Made by a program: the position numbers and the translations under genes. Positions 30,945-40,370 of a DNA stretch of 64,000 bases are shown piece by piece (positions within the stretch are counted from its first letter, which is position 1; each line of letters starts with the position of its first letter). The notes below the pieces were generated by a model that did no database searches, was not told where the DNA came from, and saw only the letters and a program-made list of their open reading frames with translations. The stretch covers positions 62,001 through 126,000 of the forward strand of contig NZ_VSKS01000020.1 of NCBI RefSeq assembly GCF_008312835.1, in the 5' to 3' direction. Source of the DNA: Streptomyces marokkonensis (GTDB taxonomy: Bacteria > Actinomycetota > Actinomycetes > Streptomycetales > Streptomycetaceae).

Positions 30945-31541
30945 TCACGTCCATCCGGCGCTCTGGACGATGCGTATCGCGTCGACCCGGTTGCGGGCGC
31001 CCACCTTCCGGATCGCGGTGGCCATGTAATTGCGGACGGTCCCCCGGGACAGGTGCAGGCGGGCCGCTATCTCGGCCATCGGCGCCCCCTGGGAGGCGAG
31101 GGACAGCACGCTCAGTTCCCGGGTGGTCAGCGGCATCTCCGCTCCCTCCAACAGGGCGACGGTGAGCGTCTCGTCGAGGAAGCGCTCTCCCTTGGCGACC
31201 GCGTGCACCGCCGTGATCAGCCGGCGCGCCGGGGCGTTCTTGTCGACCAGCCCGCGAGCACCGCCGTCGAACGCCCTGCGGAGGACCCCCGGCCGCTTGG
31301 CGCTCGTCAGAACGACGAGCCGGTCCCCGTGCCGCGCCTGGAAGGGGGCGTCGTGCGCCTGCCCCGGGCCCTGCAGGCAGTCGCCGTCCACGACCCAGAC
31401 GTCCGTCGGCAGCACCTCGGGATCCGGCAGGCCGGCGCCGGGTGACATGGAGGAGACCTCCAGCGCGACATCGGATCTCAGCAGTTCCACCAATGCCGAC
31501 CGCAGCAGTTCCTCATCGTGCACCACGACTGTACGGACCAT
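30945..31541 (-). CDS. ramR: RamR, response-regulator-like activator of the ram operon
   Basis: RamR is the orphan NarL-type activator of ramC-ramS-ramA-ramB in streptomycetes. This 198-residue protein has a receiver-like domain (VVVHDEELLRSALVELL, with His-Asp-Glu in place of the usual acidic pair; WVVDGDCL; LVDKNAP) and a C-terminal LuxR HTH (LTTRELSVLSLASQGAPMAE, SRGTVRNYMATAIRKVGARN). The receiver lacks a fully canonical acidic pocket, so phosphorylation is doubtful. ATG at 31541 is preferred, with AGAGG at suitable spacing; GTG at 31550 would add three residues. No kinase gene is adjacent. Confidence 0.93.
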   Translation of the reverse strand: MVRTVVVHDEELLRSALVELLRSDVALEVSSMSPGAGLPDPEVLPTDVWVVDGDCLQGPGQAHDAPFQARHGDRLVVLTSAKRPGVLRRAFDGGARGLVDKNAPARRLITAVHAVAKGERFLDETLTVALLEGAEMPLTTRELSVLSLASQGAPMAEIAARLHLSRGTVRNYMATAIRKVGARNRVDAIRIVQSAGWT

Positions 31542-32061
31542 CTCCCCCACCTCTTGTCAGCGGCCGCGCCCCGGGGCAGCCGGCCTCCCACTCCTTGGAG
31601 CCACGGGCCATGTGCCCTGATCCGTCCCGCGGGAACACGCGCGTACGCACGTGCGAACCGCACCGGACGCAATCCGCCGCCTCCGGCACCCCTCACAGGG
31701 CGGGACGGCCGCGTCCGCCCGGCCGAAAACGGCGTAGTCGCACACCCTCCGGCGGGCGGCGCCCGCCCACGCGGAACGCGGCAGCCGGCCGTCGCACCCG
31801 CGACGGCGGCTCCAGACCCTGGCCACGGCCGCATACGGTCGGCCGATACCGCCGTACCCCGCGGAACCGGACGTTCGGGTGACGCTTTCTCCCCGTCCGG
31901 GAGTACGGCTGGAAACGGTCAGTGTGCAATCTGGCGTGATTCCCACGGCCCGCCGGCCGGGCCGCGCCACCCGGGACCGTCCGGTCCAGGGCAGGGACGG
32001 CCGCGCCGCGAGCCGCGCCCCCAGGCCCAGCTCATCGGTGCGCGCGGGTACCGACTCTCAT
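31542..32061. other. Intergenic region upstream of ramR
   Basis: About 520 bp with no credible gene on either strand. It should contain the ramR promoter and developmental control sites. The right edge adjoins the operator array of the TetR gene. No specific promoter was recognised. Confidence 0.5.
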
Positions 32062-32127
32062 CGATACGGGACCGTACCGATACGACAGTGTTCCGATACG
32101 TCGGCGTACCGGTACACTGGCGTATCG
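32062..32127. promoter_or_regulatory. Array of four overlapping 18-bp palindromes, probable TetR autoregulatory operators
   Basis: Four 7-4-7 palindromes follow each other at exactly 16-bp steps, sharing a CG at each junction: 32062-32079 (CGATACGGGACCGTACCG), 32078-32095 (CGATACGACAGTGTTCCG), 32094-32111 (CGATACGTCGGCGTACCG) and 32110-32127 (CGGTACACTGGCGTATCG). The first, third and fourth are close palindromes; the second is degenerate on its right side. The array covers the promoter of the TetR gene 41 bp downstream, so cooperative autorepression is likely. Confidence 0.8.
32091..32118 (+). promoter_or_regulatory. Candidate promoter of the TetR gene
   Basis: TACACT (32113-32118) fits a -10 element; TTCCGA (32091-32096), 16 bp upstream, is a weak -35. 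Both lie inside the palindrome array, so a bound repressor would hide them. Confidence 0.5.
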
Positions 32128-32167
32128 ATAGACGTGGGACACACTCCAGGGGCAAGGAGCCGAGCCG

Positions 32168-32782
32168 ATGACGTCGCAGGACGCGGACCGACCGGGGCCG
32201 GCCGGGACCTCGCGCCGCTCCAAGATCACGCCGGAGCGTGAGCGGGAGTTCTTCGACGCGGTGCTGGACCGGATCCGCGAGTGCGGCTACGACGCCGTGA
32301 GCATGGAGGGCATCGCCGCCAGCACACGGTGCAGCAAGTCGACGCTCTACCGGCAGTGGCGGACCAAGCCCCAGTTCGTCGCCGCCGCCCTGCGGTCCAG
32401 CCGGCAGGCGCGGTTCGCCGGCATCGACACCGGCACCCTGGCCGGGGACCTGCGCGAGGCGGCGCGGTGCGCGGGGGAGTGGTCACCGAAGGACACCCAG
32501 CTGCTCCAGGCGCTCGGCCACGCGGTGCTGCAGGACCAGGAACTCGCCAAGGCGCTGCGCGAGGCGCTGGTCGACCCGGAGCTCGCGGCGCTGAGGGAGA
32601 TCCTGCGGCGCGGGATCGAGCGCGGGGAGGTCGACGCCGGCAATCCGGCGCTGGACTACATCCCGGCGCAGATCTTCGGAGTGCTGCGGGTGCGCCCGAT
32701 GCTGGAGGGGCGCCACGCGGACCCGGACTATCTGCTGCGGTTCGTGGAGGCCGCCGTACTGCCCGCACTCGGCCTCGACTGA
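32168..32782 (+). CDS. TetR-family transcriptional regulator
   Basis: The 204-residue protein has an N-terminal TetR HTH (FFDAVLDRIRECGYDAVSME, then IAASTRCSKSTLYRQW, recognition helix SKSTLYR) and a helical C-terminal ligand/dimer domain (residues 70-204) of the AcrR-like type. AAGGAG stands 8 nt before the ATG. The four-palindrome array immediately upstream points to autorepression. No obvious target is co-directed: the next gene is convergent and ramR is divergent across about 500 bp, so control of ramR is possible but unsupported. Confidence 0.93.
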   Translation: MTSQDADRPGPAGTSRRSKITPEREREFFDAVLDRIRECGYDAVSMEGIAASTRCSKSTLYRQWRTKPQFVAAALRSSRQARFAGIDTGTLAGDLREAARCAGEWSPKDTQLLQALGHAVLQDQELAKALREALVDPELAALREILRRGIERGEVDAGNPALDYIPAQIFGVLRVRPMLEGRHADPDYLLRFVEAAVLPALGLD

Positions 32783-32921
32783 GACCCAGGCCGCCGTTCC
32801 CGGGCCGACCGGGCGGTGACCTGACGCGCCGCACCGTGGGGACGGGGGCGGCGCCCACCCCGGCCGGGTGGGACACCTCTTGAGCGGAGGGGTGGCCCAC
32901 CCGGCCGTCGTACGCGGGGTG

Positions 32922-33878
32922 TCAGACGTCCTGCCCGTTGCCGCCGCCGCCCGACGCCACCTCGATGCCCTCGGTGATCTCGTCGAGGACGGACTGGGTC
33001 TGGTCGGTGTCGACCCCGAAACGGACCACGACGATCCGCTTCGGCTGCGCGGGGGACGGGAGGGCGAGCGACTGCACGTACCCGTCCGAACCCTTGCTGG
33101 TGACCGCCTTCCAGCGCACCAGGTAGCCCTTCTGCCCGGCCACGGTCACCGCCCTGGACGCGAGCACGTCGTGCGAGGTGATCTTCCCGTAGGAGTCACC
33201 GCCGTAGCTCTGCTCCGCGTTGGCGGCGATGTCCGCCTTGGCCACCTCCTCGGCGGTCGAGCCCCGGATGCCGAGCGCCAGGGCGGGCGCCGAGTACGCC
33301 CCGCCCTTGGTGCAGCTCTTGGACGTGTCGCCGGGGCAGTCGTACTCGTCCTTCGACGTCACCGCGGCGCCCGACCGGAGCTCCTGGCCGTACCAGCCGT
33401 CCGGGACGGGCAGGCTGATCCCGCTCAGCGCGTCGGTCACCGACCCGCTCTCGACCCGCGGCGCCTCGGAACCGTCGGGTCCCGGTTCCCCGCCCCCGGA
33501 ACCACCGGAGCCGTCGTCCGGCCGGCCGTCCCGCCCGCCCGGTCCCTGCGAGGTCGTGGAGCCCCCGCCTCCGCCGTCGTCCGTCAGCGCGTACACACCG
33601 ACACCGATGCTCGCCAGGACGGCGACGGCCACCGCGACGGCTATGCCGTTGCGCACACGGTGCCCGCGTCCGGGCGGCGGCGGAACGGGATGCACGGGGT
33701 AGGCCGGATACGCCGGCCCGGCCGAGGTGCCCGGTGCCGGCGGCCCCCAGGCGGCGGCCGTCCCCGCCGGCCGGACCTGGTCCGTCCAGGCCGCGCCGTC
33801 CCACCAGCGCTCGGTGGCCGGTCCGTCATTCGTCTGCCCGGGGTCGGGGTACCACCCGGGAGGAGTCACCTGCGTCAT
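32922..33878 (-). CDS. Single-pass membrane protein with N-terminal DUF2510 domain
   Basis: The 318-residue protein starts with a DUF2510 module (PPGWYPDPGQ and RWWDGAAWTDQ, residues 6-36), then a Pro/Tyr-rich stretch, one membrane helix (GIAVAVAVAVLASIGVGVYA, about residues 78-97), a Gly/Ser/Asp-rich low-complexity linker, and an external domain of about 170 residues with two cysteines (YDCPGDTSKSCTKGG), likely a disulfide. The function is unknown. The ATG at 33878 is the natural start because DUF2510 follows it directly; the open frame continues upstream without similarity. It is divergent from the large ATPase gene. Confidence 0.8.
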   Translation of the reverse strand: MTQVTPPGWYPDPGQTNDGPATERWWDGAAWTDQVRPAGTAAAWGPPAPGTSAGPAYPAYPVHPVPPPPGRGHRVRNGIAVAVAVAVLASIGVGVYALTDDGGGGGSTTSQGPGGRDGRPDDGSGGSGGGEPGPDGSEAPRVESGSVTDALSGISLPVPDGWYGQELRSGAAVTSKDEYDCPGDTSKSCTKGGAYSAPALALGIRGSTAEEVAKADIAANAEQSYGGDSYGKITSHDVLASRAVTVAGQKGYLVRWKAVTSKGSDGYVQSLALPSPAQPKRIVVVRFGVDTDQTQSVLDEITEGIEVASGGGGNGQDV

Positions 33879-34140
33879 GCCCCCACCGTATGAGGCAACG
33901 GTGAAAGCCGTATGAGAGAGCCCCGCCGACCCGCGCCCACGCCCGGTACGCCCCGCGCAACCCGGCCCCACTTGACGGCAGTTGACCATCGGTCCCCCTG
34001 GTGGGAGGCGGCTCGCGTCGACCGGGGTGTCCGGTGTCACTCGTCACGGCAACACGTGCGCCGAGCGGGCACCGCCCGGACGGGAGGAGGACTACGCTCG
34101 ACACCGGTACGTCATTCGGGCGACTCGGGGAGGTAGCGGG

Positions 34141-36828
34141 ATGACGGAGGTACGGCCCCCGGCCGCTTCCTCGGCTTCCCTGTGGGAGCGCGACGAGGAA
34201 GTCGCCGCCATCAAGGATGCCGTCGACATCCTGTGCGCCGACCGCTCCTCGCCGGGCAGGCTGCTGGTGCTCCGGGGCGAGGCGGGGCTCGGCAAGACCG
34301 CGCTGCTTGCGGAGACCCGGCGCATCGCGGAACAGCGCGGCTGCACCGTCTGGTCGGCCCGCGGCGGCGAGACCCTGCGCTCCGTCCCCTTCAACGTCGT
34401 ACGCCAACTCCTCCAGCCCGCCCTGGTGCCGATGCTGCCGGAGGAGGCACGCGAGTACCTCGGCGACTGGTACGACATCGCCGGCCCGGCCCTCGGCATA
34501 GCGGACCCCGGCGACCGGCACGCCGACCCGCAGGGCGTGTGCGAGGGCCTGGTCGCCGCCGTACGCCGGCTGGCCCGCCGGGACTGGCCGTTGGTCCTGC
34601 TGATCGACGACGCCCACTGGGCCGACCAGGAGACCCTGTACTGGCTGGCCGCGTTCGCCGAGCGCCTGGCCGACCTGTCCGTCCTCGTCGTGGTCGCCCG
34701 CCGGCCCGGCGAGATCTCCGGGACCGGAGCCCGGTACCTGGACGCCGTGGACGCCGCGGCAGACCGTGCCGTCACCACCCTCAGCGCCCTGACCCCGGAC
34801 GCCGCCGCCGGACTCACCCGCGCCACCCTGGGGGAGAACGCCGACGCCGCGTTCTGCCGCGAGGTGTGGGCCGTCACCGCCGGCAACCCCTACGAGACCG
34901 TCGAGCTCCTCGCCAAGGTCCAGGACAGCGAGCTCGAACCCGTCGAGGCCCACGCCGGTGAACTGCGCGACCTCAACCGCTCCGCCCGCGGCGGCGGCCT
35001 CGTCGCCCGGCTGGAACAACTCGGCATAGACGCCACCCGGTTCGCCTGGGCCGCCGCCATCCTCGGCGACGACATCACCGTCGACCTCGTGGCCCGGCTG
35101 GCCACCCTCAGCCATGACGAGGCCGCCCGCTGCGCCGAACGTCTGCGCAGCGCCCGCATCCTCACCGTGCCCGACCCGGCCACCACGGGTGGCACCGGAT
35201 CCGCCGACCTCGAGTTCGTGCACCCCCTGATAGCCACGGCCGTCTACAACTCCATCCCCGACGCCCTGCGCCGTGCCATGCACGGCATCGCGGCCCGGAT
35301 CGTCACCGACTCCGGACGCGGCGCCGCGTCCGCCGCCCGCCACCTCCTCGAGGTCCACGCGGACGACGACGAGGAACTCGTCTGGCAACTGCGCGAGGCC
35401 GCCCGCGAACACCTCGCCGTCGGCGCCCCCGACGCCGCCCGCCGCTGTCTGGAACGCGCCCTCGAGGAGCCGCCCCGCCCCGAGGTCCACGCCCACGTGC
35501 TGTACGAACTGGGCTGCGCCACCTTCCTCACCGCTCCCGCCCGCACCATCGGCCATCTGCGGACCGCGCTCGGCATGCCCGGCCTCGACGGCGACCGCCG
35601 GGTGGACGCCGTGATCCGGCTGTCCCAGGCCCTGCTGCACAACGACCAGATGGAAGAGGCCGTCCGCACCGTCGAGGCGGAGGCCGCCCGGCTCGAACCC
35701 GGCCCCGCCCAACTGCGCCTCCAGGCAGTGCAGTTCATGTGGGAGGGCATCCACACCGGCGAGACCGTCACACCCGGCCGCTCCGAGCGCCTCGCCCGGC
35801 TCGCCGCCACCTGCACCGGTCGTGACAACTCCGAACGGGCGCTGCTCATCCTGCGCGGCTTCGACGCCATGATGCGCGGCGAGAACGCCGAGGAGATCGT
35901 CGAGGTCTGCGACCGCGCCCTCGTCAACGGCCGCCTCGCACCGGGGCTCGGCTGGACCGATTCCGAGTGGGGCGTCGAACTCCTGCTGATGCTGGCGAGT
36001 TCCTACGCCTACACCGACCGCCTCGACCGCGCCGAGAGCCTCTACAGCGAAGCCCTGCACGCCTACGACACGGCGGGCTGGAGCGGTGGCCACCTGGCCC
36101 TTGCGCACGCCTACGTCGGTCTGGCGCACCGCAGGCGGGGCAGGCTGGAGGCGGCGGAGGCCTCACTGCGCGAGTCCCTGCGCCTCGCCGAGCGTGTCGG
36201 CCGCGGACTGCCCCTGTACTGGACGGCCACCTGCAACCTCGTCGACACCCTGCTGGCCCGCGGCCATGTCGACGAGGCCTGGGCGATGGCGGAACGGCAC
36301 GGCTTCACACCGCCCTACCCGTCCACCATCGTGCTGCCCGACCCGCGCTCCGTACGCGGCCGTCTGCTGCTCGCAGTGGGCCGCACCAAGGACGGCATCA
36401 ACGAACTGGAGGCGGCGGAGAAGGCGGCGGCCGCCCGCGGCCACCACAACCCGGTGCACGTCTTCGGGGCCGGCGACCTCGCCCGCGCGCTCGCCACCGA
36501 GGACCCCGCCCGCGCCGCGCGGCTGGCCGTCGACATCCGCCGGCACGCCGAACGCCTCGGCACGGACACCGCCATAGGAGAGGCCCTGCGGGTCGCCGCC
36601 GCCCTGGAGACCGGCCAGCGCGCGGTTCGCCTCGCCGCCCAGGCGGTCACCTATCTGGAGTCCTCGCCCTGCCAGTACGAACACGCCGCGGCCCGCGTCG
36701 AGTACGGCATCCTCGCCCGCTCCGTCCCCGACCTCGAACGCGGCCTGGCACTGGCACGCTCCTGCGGAGCGGACGGCCTGGTGCGGCGGGCCCGGGCGGA
36801 GCTGGAGACGGGCGCGGGCCTGAGGTAG
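34141..36828 (+). CDS. Large AAA/STAND-type ATPase with TPR-like repeats, LuxR HTH absent
   Basis: The 895-residue protein has the LAL-regulator layout: an AAA_16 ATPase at the N-terminus (LLVLRGEAGLGKTALLAE Walker A; PLVLLIDDAHWADQETL Walker B) and a long alpha-helical TPR-like region. In LAL/MalT-type activators a LuxR HTH of about 60 residues follows; here the frame ends at RRARAELETGAGLR, exactly where it would begin. Only 14 bp separate the TAG stop from the convergent DUF3048 gene, so no HTH is left downstream. The ATG at 34141 has GGGGAGG upstream. It may be a regulator that lost DNA binding or a signalling ATPase. Confidence 0.82.
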   Translation: MTEVRPPAASSASLWERDEEVAAIKDAVDILCADRSSPGRLLVLRGEAGLGKTALLAETRRIAEQRGCTVWSARGGETLRSVPFNVVRQLLQPALVPMLPEEAREYLGDWYDIAGPALGIADPGDRHADPQGVCEGLVAAVRRLARRDWPLVLLIDDAHWADQETLYWLAAFAERLADLSVLVVVARRPGEISGTGARYLDAVDAAADRAVTTLSALTPDAAAGLTRATLGENADAAFCREVWAVTAGNPYETVELLAKVQDSELEPVEAHAGELRDLNRSARGGGLVARLEQLGIDATRFAWAAAILGDDITVDLVARLATLSHDEAARCAERLRSARILTVPDPATTGGTGSADLEFVHPLIATAVYNSIPDALRRAMHGIAARIVTDSGRGAASAARHLLEVHADDDEELVWQLREAAREHLAVGAPDAARRCLERALEEPPRPEVHAHVLYELGCATFLTAPARTIGHLRTALGMPGLDGDRRVDAVIRLSQALLHNDQMEEAVRTVEAEAARLEPGPAQLRLQAVQFMWEGIHTGETVTPGRSERLARLAATCTGRDNSERALLILRGFDAMMRGENAEEIVEVCDRALVNGRLAPGLGWTDSEWGVELLLMLASSYAYTDRLDRAESLYSEALHAYDTAGWSGGHLALAHAYVGLAHRRRGRLEAAEASLRESLRLAERVGRGLPLYWTATCNLVDTLLARGHVDEAWAMAERHGFTPPYPSTIVLPDPRSVRGRLLLAVGRTKDGINELEAAEKAAAARGHHNPVHVFGAGDLARALATEDPARAARLAVDIRRHAERLGTDTAIGEALRVAAALETGQRAVRLAAQAVTYLESSPCQYEHAAARVEYGILARSVPDLERGLALARSCGADGLVRRARAELETGAGLR

Positions 36829-36842
36829 CCCGGCCGGTTCGC

Positions 36843-37838
36843 TCAGGGCGCCTTCGCGTACACCACCCACACCTGGCCGCGCGCGAAGTTCAGCCGCTCG
36901 CCGGAGCCGGTGGTGAACGAGGTGCCGTCCTCGTCGGCCGGACGGTCCCAGTTCGCCTCGTACGCGCGACCGTCGCGCAGCACGGTGGCCTTCCCGGACC
37001 CCACGGTCTCGGTGTACGGGGTGTTGTTGCCGAGGAAGTCGCGGAAGTCGGAAGGACGCACGGTCACGTACTGCACGACGACCGTCGCGGGCGCCAGCCG
37101 GTCGCCGTCCGTGGTGAGCGCCGGGGCGCCGTCCATCGAGACCAGCCAGCGGTCCCGGTCGCCGGACCAGGTGAAGGTGAAGCGGGCCGCCGGGTAGCGC
37201 ACCGTGAGCTCCTTCTCGGGCTCCCCATCGGCGGGAGGCCCGCCGAAGCGGAAACCCGTGGTCAGGGCGGCCTCGCCGGGCGGGGCGTCCATCAGCCGCT
37301 GCGGGCGCAGATACAGATTGTGGGGAGCGGGCCGGCCGGCGCCCCGGGTGTAGGCGCCGGGCTCCGACCCGGGTGTCACCGCCTCCAGCGGTGCCCGCTC
37401 GATCAGCGGCATCAGCTTGCTCTGCGCCCCCGAGAAGGCCAGCAGCGGCCGGTCGAACTGGCGCAGCAGCTCCAGGTCCGACTCCCGGGCACTGCGCACC
37501 GGCCCGACGGACTCCGGCAGCTCGGTGGCGTACAGGGCGATCAGCCTGCTGGTCCCGCCCTCGACCTGTTCGGCGTACACCACGTCGGCGGCGTCCAGGC
37601 CGGTATGGGGCCGGGCTGCGGGGGCGTTGTCGATCTTCACGGCGAGCAGCGGCGGACCGTTCCGCTCGCCGGGTCCGGTCGGCGACTCGCTGGGCGAGCC
37701 CCGCCCGTCGTCGCGCGAACCGTCCGACGTCGTGCAGCCCGCGGCCGTCCCGGCCGTCAGCACGGCGGCGAGAAGTATCCCCGCCGCCCCCGTGACGCGC
37801 CGTCGGCGCGTTCCTCGTTCCGTGCCCACCGTTGTCAC
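36843..37838 (-). CDS. DUF3048 (YerB-like) putative lipoprotein
   Basis: The 331-residue protein has an Arg-rich n-region, a hydrophobic stretch (GAAGILLAAVLTAG) and TAAGC near residue 35, a near-lipobox cysteine. The mature part carries DUF3048 segments: LLAVKIDNAPAARPHTGLDA, EGGTSRLIALYATELPESVG and GPVRSARESDLELL, with FARGQVWVVY at the C-terminus. It is probably anchored to the outer face of the membrane; the biochemical role of the family is unknown. The GTG start at 37838 has only a weak ribosome site. It converges with the ATPase gene. Confidence 0.85.
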   Translation of the reverse strand: MTTVGTERGTRRRRVTGAAGILLAAVLTAGTAAGCTTSDGSRDDGRGSPSESPTGPGERNGPPLLAVKIDNAPAARPHTGLDAADVVYAEQVEGGTSRLIALYATELPESVGPVRSARESDLELLRQFDRPLLAFSGAQSKLMPLIERAPLEAVTPGSEPGAYTRGAGRPAPHNLYLRPQRLMDAPPGEAALTTGFRFGGPPADGEPEKELTVRYPAARFTFTWSGDRDRWLVSMDGAPALTTDGDRLAPATVVVQYVTVRPSDFRDFLGNNTPYTETVGSGKATVLRDGRAYEANWDRPADEDGTSFTTGSGERLNFARGQVWVVYAKAP

Positions 37839-38036
37839 CGCGCCTGCCTCAGATCATCCGTTGTCTCGATTGTGCGCTTATCTGATCGTCACTGGCCATA
37901 GCCGACCGCAGGCGGTCCCGCGCGGCGGCTTCCGCCGAACGGCTCAGCGACTCGCGGTTCGGCAGGCGGCCGCTCGGGTACCCGGACGCCCACCGCACGA
38001 GCGACAGACCGGCCACGACGGAGGGAGCGGGCGGCG

Positions 38037-39227
38037 ATGAGGGCACTGACCTGGCAGGGAAAGCGGGACGTACGGGTGGAGAACGTGCCCGACCCACGGA
38101 TCGAGGAGCCGACGGACGCGGTCATCCGCGTCACCTCCAGCGGGCTGTGCGGGTCCGACCTGCACCTGTACGAGGTGCTCACCCCGTTCATGACCCCGGG
38201 CGACATCCTCGGCCACGAGCCGATGGGGATCGTCGAGGAGGTCGGCGCGGCGGTGCCCGACCTCCAGGTGGGCGACCGGGTCGTGGTGCCGTTCCAGATC
38301 GCCTGCGGCAACTGCTGGATGTGCCTGACCGGACTGCCCACCCAGTGCGAGACCACCCAGGTCAGCGCCGAGGGCATGGGCGCGGCCCTGTTCGGCTACA
38401 CCCGGCTGTACGGCGCGGTGCCGGGCGCCCAGGCCGAGTACCTGCGGGTCCCGCAGGCCCAGTACGGCCCGATCAAGGTCCCCGAGGGGCCCTCCGACGA
38501 CCGGTTCCTCTACCTCTCCGACGTACTGCCCACCGCCTGGCAGGCGGTCGCCTACGCCGGAGTCCCCAAGGGCGGCAGTGTCGCCGTGCTCGGGCTCGGC
38601 CCCATCGGCGACATGGCCTGCCGGGTCGCGCAGGTACAGGGCGCCGGACGGGTGTTCGGCGTGGACCTCGTCCCCGAGCGGCTGCGCCGGGCGAAGGAAC
38701 GCGGCGTGGAGACCTTCGACCTGCGTTCCTTCGACGACGAGAAGGAACTCGTCACCGCCATCCGCGACCAGACCGACGGCCGCGGCCCCGACGCCGTGAT
38801 CGACGCCGTCGGCACCGAGGCGCACGGCAGCGCGGCGGCCCGCATGGTGCAGAACGCGTCCGCGCTGCTGCCCCGCAAACTCAGCGGCCCGATGGCGGAA
38901 CGCTTCAGCGTCGACCGGCTCGCCGCCCTCCACACGGCCATCGAGCTGGTGCGCCGCGGCGGCACCATCTCGATCAGCGGCGTCTACGGCGGCATGGCCG
39001 ACCCGCTGCCCATGCTCACCCTGTTCGACAAGCAGATCCAGATGCGCATGGGACAGGCCAACGTACGCCGCTGGAGCGACGAGATCATCCCCTACCTCAC
39101 CGACGAGGACCCCCTCGGCGTCGACGACTTCGCCACCCACCGCGTGCCGCTCAGCGAGGCACCGCACGCCTACGACATGTTCCAGAAGAAGCAGGACGGC
39201 GCGGTCAAGGTGGTGTTCCGGCCCTGA
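38037..39227 (+). CDS. Zinc-dependent alcohol dehydrogenase (glutathione-independent formaldehyde dehydrogenase-like)
   Basis: The 396-residue medium-chain dehydrogenase shows the catalytic zinc Cys in SSGLCGSDLHLYE with HEP (GHEPMGIVEEVG), the four-cysteine structural zinc loop CGNCWMCLTGLPTQC, and the NAD fold VAVLGLGPIGDMAC. Length and the long insertion around residue 260 match the bacterial formaldehyde-dehydrogenase-like branch. The substrate is not certain; other aldehydes or alcohols are possible. It converges with the ligase gene, with one base between the two stops. Confidence 0.88.
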   Translation: MRALTWQGKRDVRVENVPDPRIEEPTDAVIRVTSSGLCGSDLHLYEVLTPFMTPGDILGHEPMGIVEEVGAAVPDLQVGDRVVVPFQIACGNCWMCLTGLPTQCETTQVSAEGMGAALFGYTRLYGAVPGAQAEYLRVPQAQYGPIKVPEGPSDDRFLYLSDVLPTAWQAVAYAGVPKGGSVAVLGLGPIGDMACRVAQVQGAGRVFGVDLVPERLRRAKERGVETFDLRSFDDEKELVTAIRDQTDGRGPDAVIDAVGTEAHGSAAARMVQNASALLPRKLSGPMAERFSVDRLAALHTAIELVRRGGTISISGVYGGMADPLPMLTLFDKQIQMRMGQANVRRWSDEIIPYLTDEDPLGVDDFATHRVPLSEAPHAYDMFQKKQDGAVKVVFRP

Positions 39228-39228
39228 C

Positions 39229-40296
39229 TCAGGGCCCGCCGAGGATCTCGGCCAGGTCGTAGCGGACCGGCTCCTCCAGCTGCGCGTAGGTGCAGCTCAC
39301 GGGGGTGCGGTCCGGGCGCCAGCGGCGGAAACGGGCGGTGTGCCGGAAGCGCTGCCCGTTCTCCATGTGGTCGTAGGCCACCTCGGCCACCCGCTCCGGC
39401 CGCAGCGGCACCCATGACAGGTCCTTCCGCCCCGACCAGCGGCTCGGCGCGCCGGGCAGCCGGGCGGACTCGTGCGCCGCCTCGTCAGCCCAGGCCGCCC
39501 ACGGATGGCCCGACACGTCGTCCATCCGCAGCGGCTCGAGCTCCTCGATCAGCTCCGCGCGCCGCTTCATCGGGAACGCCGCGGACACACCGACGTGCTG
39601 GAGCCGGCCACCGTCGTCGTACAGACCCAGCAGCAGCGAGCCGACGACCGGGCCGCTCTTGTGGAGCCGGTACCCGGCGACGACCACATCGGCCGTGCGC
39701 TCGTGCTTGATCTTGAACATGACCCGCTCGTCCTGGCGGTAGCGCAGATTCAGCGGCTTGGCGATCACCCCGTCCAGGCCCGCTCCCTCGTACTGCTCGA
39801 ACCACCCCCGCGCCACCTCGATGTCCGTCGTCGCCGGCGCCACGTGGACGGGAGGGGTGACCCCCTCCAGCACCCGGGTCAGCAGCTCGCGCCGGTCGGC
39901 CAGCGGAACCTCCAGCAGCGACTCGTCCCCCAGTGCCAGCACGTCGAAGGCGACGAACGACGCCGGGGTCCGCTCGGCGAGCGTCCTCACCCGCGAGTCC
40001 GCCGGGTGGATGCGCTCGGTGAGGGCGTCGAAGTCGAGGTGCCCCTCCCGCGCGACGACGATCTCCCCGTCCATCACGCACCGCTTCGGCAGCCGTTCCC
40101 GCACCGCCGCGGCCACTTCAGGGAAGTACCTGGTCAGCGGCTTGCCGGTGCGGCTGCCCAGCTCGACTTCGTCCCCGTCGCGGAACACGATCGCCCGGAA
40201 GCCGTCCCACTTCGCCTCGTACTGCATGTCCGGCGGGATCTTCGCCACGGACTTGGCGAGCATCGGCTTCACGGGCGGCATGACGGGCAGATCCAT
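39229..40296 (-). CDS. ATP-dependent DNA ligase (LigC/LigD-ligase-like)
   Basis: The 355-residue enzyme has ATP-ligase motif I MQYEAKWDGFRAI with the adenylated Lys29, motif III-like SFVAFDVLA, motif IV DGVIAKP and motif V VMFKIKHERTADVVV, followed by the OB-fold domain. Its size is that of stand-alone ligases of the non-homologous end-joining system. The divergently transcribed neighbour encodes the LigD polymerase-like domain, so together they supply the ligase and polymerase activities that are fused in LigD of other bacteria. No Ku gene is in the window. Confidence 0.92.
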   Translation of the reverse strand: MDLPVMPPVKPMLAKSVAKIPPDMQYEAKWDGFRAIVFRDGDEVELGSRTGKPLTRYFPEVAAAVRERLPKRCVMDGEIVVAREGHLDFDALTERIHPADSRVRTLAERTPASFVAFDVLALGDESLLEVPLADRRELLTRVLEGVTPPVHVAPATTDIEVARGWFEQYEGAGLDGVIAKPLNLRYRQDERVMFKIKHERTADVVVAGYRLHKSGPVVGSLLLGLYDDGGRLQHVGVSAAFPMKRRAELIEELEPLRMDDVSGHPWAAWADEAAHESARLPGAPSRWSGRKDLSWVPLRPERVAEVAYDHMENGQRFRHTARFRRWRPDRTPVSCTYAQLEEPVRYDLAEILGGP

Positions 40297-40370
40297 GCTC
40301 CGATTCTGCGCGCCACCGCCCGTTGTCGCCCGGTGTGCGAGGTATGTGCGCTACGCCTACCGTGGCTCGC

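Noticed and set aside
31551-32061. Second lanthipeptide precursor or small gene upstream of ramR
   Set aside because: No short frame with a ribosome site and an SxxSxxxC core was found on either strand.
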